Shown here in pieces: positions 24,977 to 33,192 of a DNA stretch of 44,476 nt. The stretch spans positions 1 through 44,476 of the forward strand of contig NZ_CAJULS010000006.1 of the NCBI RefSeq assembly GCF_910587525.1, given 5' to 3'. Numbering within the stretch: the stretch's first letter is position 1; each line of letters begins with the position of its first letter. A program made the position numbers and the translations under genes. The notes beneath the pieces were generated by a model that had not been told where the DNA came from, ran no database searches, and worked only from the letters and a program-made list of their open reading frames with translations. The stretch comes from an uncultured Oscillibacter sp. GTDB taxonomy: Bacteria; Bacillota; Clostridia; Oscillospirales; Oscillospiraceae.

Positions 24977-25897
24977 GTGCGCATTCTGTTCATGGGAACA
25001 CCGGAGTTCGCTGTGGCGTCTCTGCGGCGGCTGGTAGCGGACGGCCACGCGGTCTGCGGTGTCTTCACCCAGCCGGATAAGCCGAAAAACCGGGGGCATC
25101 GGCTGACCTTCTCGCCAGTAAAGGAGTATGCCATTACAGAAAGCCTTCCGGTTTATCAGCCCGTCACTATGCGGGACGGAGGGGCATTGGACTTGGTGCG
25201 GGAGCTGGCACCGGAGATGATCGTGGTGGCGGCTTACGGAAAGATTTTGCCGGAGGATATTTTGAATGTTCCGCTCTATGGCTCCATCAATGTCCACTCA
25301 TCCCTTCTGCCCAAGTACCGGGGGGCAGCTCCCATCAACTGGGCAATCTTGAACGGCGAAACAGAGACCGGCGTCTCAATCATGTATATGGCAAAGGAGC
25401 TGGACGCCGGAGATGTGATCCTGCAGAAGCCGACGCCCATCGGGGCGGAGGAGGACGCCCAGGCTTTGACGGTCCGGTTGGCAGAACTGGGGGCCGAGGC
25501 ACTTTCTGAGGCGGTGACAGCCCTGGCAGCAGGGACTGCCGGGCGGACACCTCAGGATGCGCGCCTGCAGACCTATGCCTCTATGCTGAGCAAAGAGATG
25601 TCCCCCGTAGACTGGACCCGTTCCGCCCATGAGATCGCCTGTCAGGTGCGGGGGCTGATTCCCTGGCCCTGTGCCTCTACGGATATTATCGGCGGGGAGC
25701 CTATGAAGCTGTTCTCCGTACGGGAGACCGGGGAGAAGACCGCAGCTGAGCCCGGAACCATCACGGCAGCTGGCAAACAGGGCATCGATATTGCCTGCGG
25801 AAATGGGAGCGTGCTTCGAATTGTAGAGCTCCAGGCCCAGGGAGGCAAGCGGATGACTGCGGCAGCCTATCTACTGGGGCACCCAATCCAATGCTGA
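24977..25897 (+). CDS. fmt: methionyl-tRNA formyltransferase
   Basis: Formylates the initiator Met-tRNA. The 306-residue product starts with GTG 24977, giving MRILFMGTPEFAVASL, with GGAGG at 24963-24967. A longer reading frame open upstream into def is a shadow. Motifs are VVAAYGKILPEDIL, the catalytic SLLPKYRGAAPINWAI region, and the C-terminal domain with RGLIPWPCA. Its active-site Asn is in SINVHSSL. Confidence 0.97.
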   Translation: MRILFMGTPEFAVASLRRLVADGHAVCGVFTQPDKPKNRGHRLTFSPVKEYAITESLPVYQPVTMRDGGALDLVRELAPEMIVVAAYGKILPEDILNVPLYGSINVHSSLLPKYRGAAPINWAILNGETETGVSIMYMAKELDAGDVILQKPTPIGAEEDAQALTVRLAELGAEALSEAVTALAAGTAGRTPQDARLQTYASMLSKEMSPVDWTRSAHEIACQVRGLIPWPCASTDIIGGEPMKLFSVRETGEKTAAEPGTITAAGKQGIDIACGNGSVLRIVELQAQGGKRMTAAAYLLGHPIQC

Positions 25898-25910
25898 ATC
25901 GAGGAATTCT

Positions 25911-26645
25911 ATGCCTTATTACTACAACTACGGAGATTTTCTTGCCAACAACATCTACTGTATCCTGCTGATCCCGGTGATGATCCTCTCCCTCTGGGCC
26001 CAGGCCCAGGTCAGCGGAAACTTCCGGCGGTACGGTGCCATCGACAACCGCAGGCGTCTGACCGGCGCCCAGGCGGCAGAGGCAGTTCTCCATGCCCACG
26101 GCGTGTACGATGTTCCCATCCGTTCCTGCCGGGGAAAGCTGACGGACCACTACGATCCCAGAGATAACACCATCTATCTCTCGGATTCTGTCTACGCCGC
26201 CCCGACCATCGCGGCGGTGGGGGTGGCGGCCCATGAGGCGGGCCACGCTGTCCAGTACGCTGAGAACTACGGCCCTGTGCGGCTGCGGGGGGCTATCATT
26301 CCCGCCACGCAGATCGGCTCCAAATTCTCCTTTATCCTGCTGATTATCGGTATGGCACTGTACAGCCAGACGCTGTTTCTTGCGGGAATTCTGCTGTTTT
26401 CCCTGACCACGCTCTTCCAGCTGGTGACGCTGCCAGTGGAGTTCAACGCCTCCGCCAGGGCCATCGAGACCATTGAGGGCCAGGGTCTGCTGGAGGGAGA
26501 TGAAATCGGCGGGGCAAAGAAGGTTCTGCGGGCGGCGGCCATGACCTATGTGGCGGCACTGCTGATGTCCGCCCTGCAGCTGCTGCGGTTCGTGCTGATC
26601 TTCCTGGGCCGAAGCAATAACGGGCGCAGGGGAGGCAGCCGGTGA
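25911..26645 (+). CDS. membrane zinc metallopeptidase, YugP type
   Basis: The 244-residue product has an N-terminal membrane segment (about 16-31), the zinc-binding HEAGH at 108-112, then two more hydrophobic spans (about 136-165) and a C-terminal span (about 215-232). This matches the YugP/Zn_peptidase_2 family (PF04298). The metal site lies beside the membrane. The physiological substrate is not known. It lies between fmt and rsmB and its stop overlaps the GTG start of rsmB. Confidence 0.88.
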   Translation: MPYYYNYGDFLANNIYCILLIPVMILSLWAQAQVSGNFRRYGAIDNRRRLTGAQAAEAVLHAHGVYDVPIRSCRGKLTDHYDPRDNTIYLSDSVYAAPTIAAVGVAAHEAGHAVQYAENYGPVRLRGAIIPATQIGSKFSFILLIIGMALYSQTLFLAGILLFSLTTLFQLVTLPVEFNASARAIETIEGQGLLEGDEIGGAKKVLRAAAMTYVAALLMSALQLLRFVLIFLGRSNNGRRGGSR

Positions 26646-27970
26646 GCGCCCGGGAGACGGCCCTGCGGGTGCTGTCCAGCTGCCGAGTGAGCGGGGCCTG
26701 GGCGGATGCCGCCCTGAAAGCCCAGTTGGGCCGGGACGGCCTGTCCGGTCCGGAGGCGGCGCTTTGCAGCAGGATTGTCTACGGTGTGACCCAGAACCGG
26801 CTGCTGCTCGACTTCTATCTCACTGCGTACTGCTCCCAGAAGCCGGACCACCTCCAGCCGCCCCTGTTGGATATCCTCCGCATCGGCGCTTATCAGATTC
26901 TGTTTCTGGACAAGGTGCCGGACAGCGCCGCGGTGAACACCTCCGTAGAGCTGGCAAAGACGGCGGGACGGGGACAGGCCGCCGGCCTGGTTAACGCTGT
27001 TCTGCGGAAGATATCCCAGAATAAAGACAATCTGCCGCCCATTCCGGAATGGGACGAGGCAAGGTACCTCTCCATCCGGTACAGCCATCCCAAGTGGCTG
27101 GTGAAGCGGCTTTTAGCCATGCTGGGCAGGGAGGAGACGGAGCAATTTCTCGCCGCCAGCAACAGCCAGCCGCTCACAGCGGCTCAGGTCAATCCCAGAC
27201 AGGGGACGGCGGAAGAGCTCTGCAGGACGCTGGAGTTGGAGGGCGTAAAGGCCGAATCCCATCCCTGGCTTCCGGATTGTCTCCTTCTGTCCGGGACGGG
27301 GGATTTGGAACGCCTGAAAGCTTTCCGGGATGGATTGTTTTATATCCAGGACCCGGCGGCCCGGCTGGCGGTCATAGCGATGGATGTAAAACCGGGAGAC
27401 CGGGTGCTGGACGTGTGCGCCGCTCCCGGGGGCAAATCCTTTGCCGCTGCCATCGTTATGGAGGATCGGGGGAACCTTCTGGCCTGCGACCTCCACGCGA
27501 ACAAGCTGAAGCGCATCCGGGAGGGTGCGGAGCGGCTGGGGCTTACCTGTATTGAGACCGCTGCCGCCGATGGCAGGACGGCCTGTCCGGAGTGGGCGGA
27601 GCGATTTGACGCGGTGCTGGTGGACGCCCCCTGTTCGGGCCTGGGAATTATCCGGAAAAAGCCGGATATCCGGTACAAAAAGGCCGGCGATCTCTTTGCT
27701 CTGCCGGTGGTGCAGCATGACATATTGGACAACACGGCCGCCTATGTCCGGCCCGGCGGTGTACTGATATATTCCACCTGTACCATTTTACCGGAGGAGA
27801 ATGGCCAGACTGTAGACTCCTTTTTGGCGGAGCACCCGGACTTTTCCCGGGAAACCTTTTCCATGCCGTTCCTGGGCGAGGTCCCGGGGGAGATCACCCT
27901 GTGGCCCCAGCGCCACGGAACCGACGGCTTTTACATCTGCCGTATGCGGCGGCAAGAGAGGAAATTATGA
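26642..27970 (+). CDS. rsmB: 16S rRNA cytosine(967)-C5-methyltransferase RsmB
   Basis: The 442-residue product has the NusB-like RNA-binding N-terminal domain (to about 150) and an SAM-dependent m5C methyltransferase domain. Motifs are VCAAPGGKSFAAA (SAM binding), DAPCSGLGIIRKKPDIRY with one catalytic Cys, and YSTCTILPEEN with the other. The start is GTG 26642, overlapping the end of the metallopeptidase gene. Its stop overlaps the rlmN start. The fmt-rsmB-rlmN order is common. Confidence 0.96.
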   Translation: MSARETALRVLSSCRVSGAWADAALKAQLGRDGLSGPEAALCSRIVYGVTQNRLLLDFYLTAYCSQKPDHLQPPLLDILRIGAYQILFLDKVPDSAAVNTSVELAKTAGRGQAAGLVNAVLRKISQNKDNLPPIPEWDEARYLSIRYSHPKWLVKRLLAMLGREETEQFLAASNSQPLTAAQVNPRQGTAEELCRTLELEGVKAESHPWLPDCLLLSGTGDLERLKAFRDGLFYIQDPAARLAVIAMDVKPGDRVLDVCAAPGGKSFAAAIVMEDRGNLLACDLHANKLKRIREGAERLGLTCIETAAADGRTACPEWAERFDAVLVDAPCSGLGIIRKKPDIRYKKAGDLFALPVVQHDILDNTAAYVRPGGVLIYSTCTILPEENGQTVDSFLAEHPDFSRETFSMPFLGEVPGEITLWPQRHGTDGFYICRMRRQERKL

Positions 27971-29010
27971 ACGAGCTGAAGTCCATGACTCTTTCGGAGC
28001 TGACGGAGGTCCTGCGGGCTATGGGGGAACCGGCCTTTCGCGGAAATCAGGTGTTTACCTGGCTTCACAAGGGGATACAATCCTATGATGAGATGAAAAA
28101 CGTCCCTAAGGGCCTCCGGGAGAAACTGGCGCAGACCTGCCCTTTGGCTGTGCCGAAGGCGGCCCGAAAGCAGGTCTCCCGGCTGGACGGGACCGTCAAA
28201 TACCTGTGGGAGCTGGCGGACGGCAATTGCGTCGAGTCCGTTCTCATGCGGTACCGCTACGGCAATACCGTGTGCGTCTCCACCCAGGTGGGCTGCCGGA
28301 TGGGCTGTGCCTTCTGTGCATCCACTATTGCGGGAAAGGTCCGGGATCTAACGCCAGCTGAGATTTTGGACCAGGTGATCTTCACTCAGATGGATACTGG
28401 GGAGACGGTTTCTAATATTGTTCTGATGGGCATCGGAGAGCCGCTGGATAACTTTGACGCGGTCCTGCGTTTTTTGGAGCTGGTGAACCACCCGAAGGGG
28501 CTGAACATTGGAATGCGTCACATCTCCCTGTCTACATGTGGAGTGGTCCCTGGTATTCGCCGCCTTGCGGAGACGGGACTGCAATTGACGTTGTCTGTCT
28601 CTCTCCATGCACCGGACAGTGAGACCCGCTCAAAGATCATGCCGGTGAACCGGGCTTATGATGTGGAGGAGCTCTTTGCCGCCTGCCACGATTATTTTCA
28701 GAGAACCGGACGGAGGATCTCCTTTGAGTACGCCATAATCGATGGCGTCAATGACCACGACTGGCAGGCGGATCTGATCGCCCAAAAACTGCGGGGAATG
28801 CCCGGCCATGTGAACTTGATCCCTCTGAACGACGTGGCGGAGAGCTCTTTGAAGCCATCAAGGCGGTTGGCAGCCTTTCAAAAGCGCCTGGAATCCCATG
28901 GCCTCACTGCCACCGTGCGGCGGAGTCTGGGCGGAGATATTGACGCCTCCTGCGGACAGCTCCGCCGGAAGGCAATGGAAGAAGCACAGAAAGGGGAGGA
29001 TTCCCAATGA
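27967..29010 (+). CDS. rlmN: 23S rRNA A2503-C2 methyltransferase RlmN
   Basis: Radical SAM enzyme that methylates A2503 of 23S rRNA and some tRNAs. The 347-residue product from ATG 27967 (overlapping the rsmB stop) starts MNELKSMTLSELTEVLRA. The cluster motif is CRMGCAFC (CxxxCxxC), GIGEPLDN is the SAM region, and the methyl-carrying Cys is in DASCGQLR near the C-terminus. It is followed by the prpC-prkC-rsgA block, the order also seen in Bacillus. Confidence 0.97.
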   Translation: MNELKSMTLSELTEVLRAMGEPAFRGNQVFTWLHKGIQSYDEMKNVPKGLREKLAQTCPLAVPKAARKQVSRLDGTVKYLWELADGNCVESVLMRYRYGNTVCVSTQVGCRMGCAFCASTIAGKVRDLTPAEILDQVIFTQMDTGETVSNIVLMGIGEPLDNFDAVLRFLELVNHPKGLNIGMRHISLSTCGVVPGIRRLAETGLQLTLSVSLHAPDSETRSKIMPVNRAYDVEELFAACHDYFQRTGRRISFEYAIIDGVNDHDWQADLIAQKLRGMPGHVNLIPLNDVAESSLKPSRRLAAFQKRLESHGLTATVRRSLGGDIDASCGQLRRKAMEEAQKGEDSQ

Positions 29011-29747
29011 TTCGAGTACAGGGTATCACTGACGTAGGATTGGTTCGCAAGGAAAATCAGGATGCCTACGCAGTGAGGGAGGAGACCGATTCCGGCCACA
29101 CAATCTGCGTGGTCTGTGACGGCATGGGCGGTGTTGCCGGCGGAAAACTGGCCAGCCGCATCGCCGTCACCACCTATCTGGAGGAGCTGGAGAAAGTACT
29201 GTCTGCCTCCATGGACCCGGAACAGCTGCGGGAGGCGTCATCTTACGCCGTCTCACGGGCCAATTGGGCCATCCGGGCCGCTGCCGGAGAGTCGCCGGAG
29301 TATGGCGGCATGGGCACCACACTGGTCTCTGCTGTAGTCTATGAGGGCGGGGCAGTCATTACCAACGTGGGGGACAGCCGGGCTTACCATATCGCCGCCG
29401 GAAAAATCACCCGGGTTACCAGGGACCACTCTCTGGTACAGAGTATGGTGGAGCGGGGAGATATCACCGCCGAAGAAGCGCGCCGCCATCCCAACCGGAA
29501 CCTGATCACCCGGGCTCTGGGCCCGGATATTGACGCCGAATGCGACGGGTACATCTGCCCCTTGGCGGCAGGGGAATTTTTGCTACTGTGCAGTGACGGT
29601 CTGGTCAACACTGTCACAGACCAGGAGATGCTCTCCGAGATCCTCGGCGGCCAGGGCCCGGAACATTCCCTGGAGCGGCTGCTGCAGATCGCCAAGGAGC
29701 ACGGCGCGCCGGACAATGTGACGGCTGTGCTGCTGCAAATGCTGTAA
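29007..29747 (+). CDS. prpC: PP2C-type Ser/Thr phosphatase (Stp1/PrpC)
   Basis: The 246-residue product is a PP2C metal-dependent phosphatase: VCDGMGGVAGG (metal-binding Asp), TNVGDSRAYHI, TRDHSLVQSMV, and the C-terminal SDGLVNTVTD and GAPDNVTAVLL. It removes phosphates added by PrkC. It overlaps rlmN by 4 bases and prkC follows after 15 bases. Confidence 0.97.
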   Translation: MIRVQGITDVGLVRKENQDAYAVREETDSGHTICVVCDGMGGVAGGKLASRIAVTTYLEELEKVLSASMDPEQLREASSYAVSRANWAIRAAAGESPEYGGMGTTLVSAVVYEGGAVITNVGDSRAYHIAAGKITRVTRDHSLVQSMVERGDITAEEARRHPNRNLITRALGPDIDAECDGYICPLAAGEFLLLCSDGLVNTVTDQEMLSEILGGQGPEHSLERLLQIAKEHGAPDNVTAVLLQML

Positions 29748-29762
29748 GAAGGGGGGAGACGT

Positions 29763-31736
29763 ATGGACCAATACATCGGAAAAATGCTGGATAATCGCTA
29801 TGAGATTTTAGAGCGAATCGGTATGGGCGGAATGGCGGTGGTCTACAAGGCCAAATGCCACCGGCTGAACCGCCTGGTAGCCATTAAAATATTAAAGAGC
29901 GATTTAGCCCAGGACGCAGATTTCCGCCGCCGTTTTAATGCGGAGTCCCAAGCAGTCGCTCAGCTGTCTCACCCCAATATCGTATCTGTCTACGATGTGT
30001 CCAAGGGCGGTGACATCGAGTATATCGTCATGGAGCTCATTGACGGTATCACGCTGAAGCAGTATATGGAGAAACGTGGCCGTTTGAATTGGCGGGAGTC
30101 CCTCCATTTTATCACGCAGATCATGCGCGGCCTCTCTCACGCCCACAGCCGGGGGATTGTGCACCGGGATATCAAGCCCCAGAATATTATGGTTCTGCGG
30201 GACGGCAGCGTGAAGGTGGCCGACTTTGGCATCGCCTGCCTTGAAAATTCTGCCCAGACCTTGACACAGGAGGCCCTGGGCTCCGTCCACTATATCTCGC
30301 CGGAACAGGCTCGGGGCGACCGGACCGATGCCCGCAGCGATATCTATTCCGCCGGTGTGGTGCTGTATGAGATGCTGTCGGGACGGCTGCCCTTTGAGGG
30401 GGACTCCGCTGTGTCCGTTGCCATTCAGCACCTGAGTTCCATTCCACTGCCCCCCCGGGAGGTAAATCCTGAGATTCCTGAACAGCTGGAGCTGATCTGC
30501 ATGAAGGCCATGGCCCCGGATATCAACCGCCGGTATGGCTCTGCGGATGAAATGATTCTGGATCTGGAGGCTTTTCGCAAAAATCCGGACACCAATCTGG
30601 ACTTTGAGATGCGGGATCTGCGGCCTGAGGAGGTGGACGAGCCCACTATGAAGCTGAGGACCAGCGGGCCCCACGGCAGCAGCATTGCGGTTTCTCACCG
30701 CTCCACTTCTGTCCGGGAGCGGGAACGCCGCCGGGATTACGACGACTACGATCCACCGGAGAGAGGCGTCAGCAAGGGACGTGTAGCGTTGGTTGTGGTG
30801 GCCTGTGTGCTGGCGCTGGCGCTGGCAGGAGTGCTGTTCCGCTCCATTCTGGGCTCTTTTCAGCCAGTGGCGCCGGAGCAGTACACTGTTCCCAGTGTGT
30901 TAGGCTACACCCTGGAAAATGCCGGCAATCTGCCGGAGGTCAAGGACATTTTCACCATTACGCAGCAGGACGAGGCCCTATACTCCAACGAATACGCCCC
31001 GGGAGAGATTGCCAAACAGGAGCCGGCGGCAGGGGAGACCCGCAAAGGAGACAATCTGGAGATCCAGGTCTGGATCAGCGCCGGTCAGGAGACTGGAAAT
31101 ATGCTGAACCTGAAGGACCGCTCCATGGCGGAAGTCACGGTGATGATGCAGGATCTGAAGAAGAAGTTCAATCTGACCATTGAGGAAGCAGAACGAGAGT
31201 ATGACGATGAGGTGACTGAGGGTCACGTGATCTCCTTTGAGCCCGCCGAGGGATCGGTGCTGAAAAACGGGGATACCATTCGGGTGGTTCTCAGCAAAGG
31301 GCCGCAGCCGGTTCATGTTATCCCCGTAAATAATATCTCGGTCGATGTGGCCAGGGCCATGCTGCAAGGATTTGGACTGGATATTGGTGAGGTCACATAT
31401 GAAAACAGCTCTGAGGTGGATGCGGGGCTGATCATTCGTCAGGACCCCGCGTCCGGAGAAGTGGCCCCCGGTACAAAGATTAACGTGGTGGTCAGCGATG
31501 GTCCGGAAGAGGGAGTAGGCGACATTATGACGTATAGCTATACCATCCCCTTGCCTACAGACCGTGACAGTGCCGTTCTGCAGATTTTCCAAGATACGGA
31601 GTGCCTGCTGAATGAGCCTGTGGACTGCCGTCCCGGCAGCTATTTCATTCCTCTGGAGGGAACAGGGACAGCCCATATAACTGTCTATATTGACGGTGAA
31701 CTATTCCGTGAAGAAGACATTACGTTTGGCACATGA
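29763..31736 (+). CDS. prkC: PASTA-domain Ser/Thr protein kinase PrkC
   Basis: A 657-residue transmembrane kinase. The cytoplasmic Hanks-type kinase domain (about 10-270) has K42 in VAIKIL, HRDIKPQN with D136, and DFG at 154-156. A charged juxtamembrane region leads to one membrane helix (about 341-359), then three PASTA repeats outside the cell (about 373-440, 443-515 and 516-583) and a beta-rich C-terminal domain. PrkC senses muropeptides in spore germination and cell-wall control. GGGGGGA precedes the start. The stop overlaps rsgA (ATGA). Confidence 0.97.
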   Translation: MDQYIGKMLDNRYEILERIGMGGMAVVYKAKCHRLNRLVAIKILKSDLAQDADFRRRFNAESQAVAQLSHPNIVSVYDVSKGGDIEYIVMELIDGITLKQYMEKRGRLNWRESLHFITQIMRGLSHAHSRGIVHRDIKPQNIMVLRDGSVKVADFGIACLENSAQTLTQEALGSVHYISPEQARGDRTDARSDIYSAGVVLYEMLSGRLPFEGDSAVSVAIQHLSSIPLPPREVNPEIPEQLELICMKAMAPDINRRYGSADEMILDLEAFRKNPDTNLDFEMRDLRPEEVDEPTMKLRTSGPHGSSIAVSHRSTSVRERERRRDYDDYDPPERGVSKGRVALVVVACVLALALAGVLFRSILGSFQPVAPEQYTVPSVLGYTLENAGNLPEVKDIFTITQQDEALYSNEYAPGEIAKQEPAAGETRKGDNLEIQVWISAGQETGNMLNLKDRSMAEVTVMMQDLKKKFNLTIEEAEREYDDEVTEGHVISFEPAEGSVLKNGDTIRVVLSKGPQPVHVIPVNNISVDVARAMLQGFGLDIGEVTYENSSEVDAGLIIRQDPASGEVAPGTKINVVVSDGPEEGVGDIMTYSYTIPLPTDRDSAVLQIFQDTECLLNEPVDCRPGSYFIPLEGTGTAHITVYIDGELFREEDITFGT

Positions 31737-32629
31737 TGGCAGAGGGACGAATTCAAAAAGCCCTCAGCGGCTTCTATTATGTAGAGACAAACGGTCAGAT
31801 TCTCACCTGCCGCGCCAGGGGGAAATTCCGCAAGGACGGAATTTCCCCCCTGGTGGGAGATCTGGTAGAGATCCGGGAACTGGGCGGAGGCGAAGGATTT
31901 GTGGAGCGCATTTGCCCAAGAAGGAATACTTTTGCCCGACCTGCCGTGGCTAATATCGATCAGTTGGTGGTCATCGCCTCTGCCGCCATTCCTAGGACAG
32001 ACCCGTACCTCATAGACCGGGTGGCAGCTACCGCGGCGCTGAAAGGGTGCCAGGTCGTGGTTCTCCTGAATAAATGCGACTTGGACCAGGCGGATGAACT
32101 ATACGAAATCTACCATGCCGCCGGCTTTCCAACACTCCGCGTCAGCGCGGAGACCGGGGAGGGCATGGAGAATTTGAAAGCTCTGATTGCTGGAAAGTTA
32201 TCTGCCTTTACAGGAAATTCCGGTGTTGGAAAGTCCAGCATTTTGAATGCACTGGACCCTGCATTCCGTATTCAGGTGGGAGAGATCAGTCAGGCCCTCG
32301 GGCGGGGCCGCCACACTACCCGCCATGTGGAGCTTTACAAACTGAGCTGTGGGGCCGAGGTGGTGGACTCCCCAGGTTTTTCCTCCTTTGAGACGGATGA
32401 GCTGAATCTGGAGTTGAAGAACCGCCTGCCGGAGACCTTTTTGGAATTTGCTCCTTATCTGGATAAGTGTCAATTTGTTGGGTGCAGCCACACCAAGGAG
32501 AAAGGTTGTGCCGTGTTGGAGGCTTTGAACCAGGGAAAAATTCAAAAGAGCCGCCACAGTGGTTATTTGCGGCTTTATGAGGAACTGAAACCGCTTCAGG
32601 ATTGGCAGAGGCAAAAAGGGAAAAAATAA
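31733..32629 (+). CDS. rsgA: small ribosomal subunit biogenesis GTPase RsgA
   Basis: RsgA is a circularly permuted GTPase acting in 30S maturation. The 298-residue product has an N-terminal OB domain, then the G4 motif NKCD before the P-loop GNSGVGKSS, as expected of the permutation, DSPGFSSF as the G3 motif, and a C-terminal zinc site with CQFVGCSHTKEKGC. It ends the 17-kb chain. In Bacillus rpe, thiN and spoVM follow; here rpe and thiN are absent and spoVM is reached after a terminator. Confidence 0.96.
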   Translation: MMAEGRIQKALSGFYYVETNGQILTCRARGKFRKDGISPLVGDLVEIRELGGGEGFVERICPRRNTFARPAVANIDQLVVIASAAIPRTDPYLIDRVAATAALKGCQVVVLLNKCDLDQADELYEIYHAAGFPTLRVSAETGEGMENLKALIAGKLSAFTGNSGVGKSSILNALDPAFRIQVGEISQALGRGRHTTRHVELYKLSCGAEVVDSPGFSSFETDELNLELKNRLPETFLEFAPYLDKCQFVGCSHTKEKGCAVLEALNQGKIQKSRHSGYLRLYEELKPLQDWQRQKGKK

Positions 32630-32670
32630 TTCCATTATATTGAATAAAAATATCTTTATATCGCATTTTT

Positions 32671-32709
32671 AAAGACTGCTGGATGCAATTGTCCAGCGGT
32701 CCTTTTTAT
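32671..32709 (+). terminator. terminator after rsgA
   Basis: GACTGCTGGA (32674-32683) pairs with TCCAGCGGTC (32692-32701) with one G-U pair, followed by CTTTTTATT. Confidence 0.85.
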
Positions 32710-32752
32710 TGCTTAGCACCACGGACAGACTCTGAGGATATACTGTTGTAGT

Positions 32753-32793
32753 TGACACACCTATGAAAGCAGCTGTGTGTCATACTTCATAGG
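32753..32793 (+). repeat. two crossing inverted repeats upstream of the spoVM gene pair
   Basis: TGACACAC (32753-32760) matches GTGTGTCA (32775-32782); CCTATGAA (32760-32767) matches TTCATAGG (32786-32793). Order A-B-A'-B' gives a pseudoknot topology if transcribed, or overlapping DNA operators if not. Both stems are perfect over 8 bp. Confidence 0.6.
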
Positions 32794-32806
32794 CAGTCCA
32801 CACTAT
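32780..32806 (+). promoter_or_regulatory. possible sigma-E-like promoter of the spoVM gene pair
   Basis: TCATACT (32780-32786) as -35 matches that of spoIVA within a shared 10-mer. The best -10 is CACACTAT (32799-32806) at a 12-bp spacer, or CACTATAT at 14 bp, both imperfect. Tentative, but consistent with sporulation genes. Confidence 0.35.
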
Positions 32807-32829
32807 ATCCGGAAGAGGGGGCGGGACAC

Positions 32830-32988
32830 ATGTGCAATCGAGGGCCGGGAGGCAGTTGGTTTCTGGGGGTTCTCGCGGTAGCGCTGGGAGCTGGGATCCT
32901 GATTGCGGCTATCTTCCCCGCGGGGTTGCTGATGTTCCTGGTAGCATTTTTGTTGATTGCGTGTGGTCTTGCCTGCTGTAAGCGGTAG
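32830..32988 (+). CDS. 52-residue hydrophobic protein upstream of spoVM
   Basis: ATG 32830 opens a 52-codon frame with a G-rich ribosome binding site (GGGGGCGGGA) upstream, ending at TAG 32986-32988. The product begins MCNRGPGGSW, then has about 38 hydrophobic residues that could form one long or two short membrane helices, and ends CGLACCKR. It is followed 14 bases later by spoVM with a good ribosome binding site, so they are probably co-transcribed. No family was recognised. A role in spore envelope assembly is inference from position only. Confidence 0.65.
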   Translation: MCNRGPGGSWFLGVLAVALGAGILIAAIFPAGLLMFLVAFLLIACGLACCKR

Positions 32989-33002
32989 AAAGGAGTATTC
33001 AT

Positions 33003-33077
33003 ATGAACATCGTGGTCTGGAAATCGCCCAAAGCCCTGCGGGGTATTCTGCGCCGGCTGTTTAAGATCAAGGATTGA
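33003..33077 (+). CDS. spoVM: stage V sporulation protein M (SpoVM), 24 residues
   Basis: ATG 33003 has GAAAGGAG (32988-32995) seven bases upstream and a 24-codon frame ending TGA at 33077. The peptide aligns without gaps over its first 20 residues with Bacillus subtilis SpoVM from memory: K7, P9, K10, L12, G14, I15 and R17 agree, including the kink-forming Pro9. It forms an amphipathic helix rich in Lys/Arg. SpoVM binds curved forespore membrane and anchors SpoIVA. Its place downstream of prkC-rsgA matches Bacillus synteny, and sipL lies next. Gene callers usually miss ORFs this short. Confidence 0.85.
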   Translation: MNIVVWKSPKALRGILRRLFKIKD

Positions 33078-33126
33078 TCCTGCTTTATCATTCACCATGC
33101 AAAAATAGGCTGTCCTTCAAAAGATG

Positions 33127-33155
33127 GCATAAACGTCTCTGGTGGTTCATAGACT
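33127..33155 (+). promoter_or_regulatory. sigma-E-type promoter of sipL
   Basis: GCATAAA (33127-33133) and CATAGACT (33148-33155) are separated by 14 bp. The -10 agrees with the sigma-E consensus CATACAHT in seven of eight positions. Transcription would start near 33162, about 30 nt before sipL. Confidence 0.65.
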
Positions 33156-33192
33156 GGGACATGAACTGCCGGGAAAGGAAGGACTGTCATTT

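Noticed and set aside
32752..32780. sigma-A promoter at TTGACA 32752 for the spoVM pair
   Set aside because: No -10-like sequence at 16-18 bp (the position reads GTGTGT).
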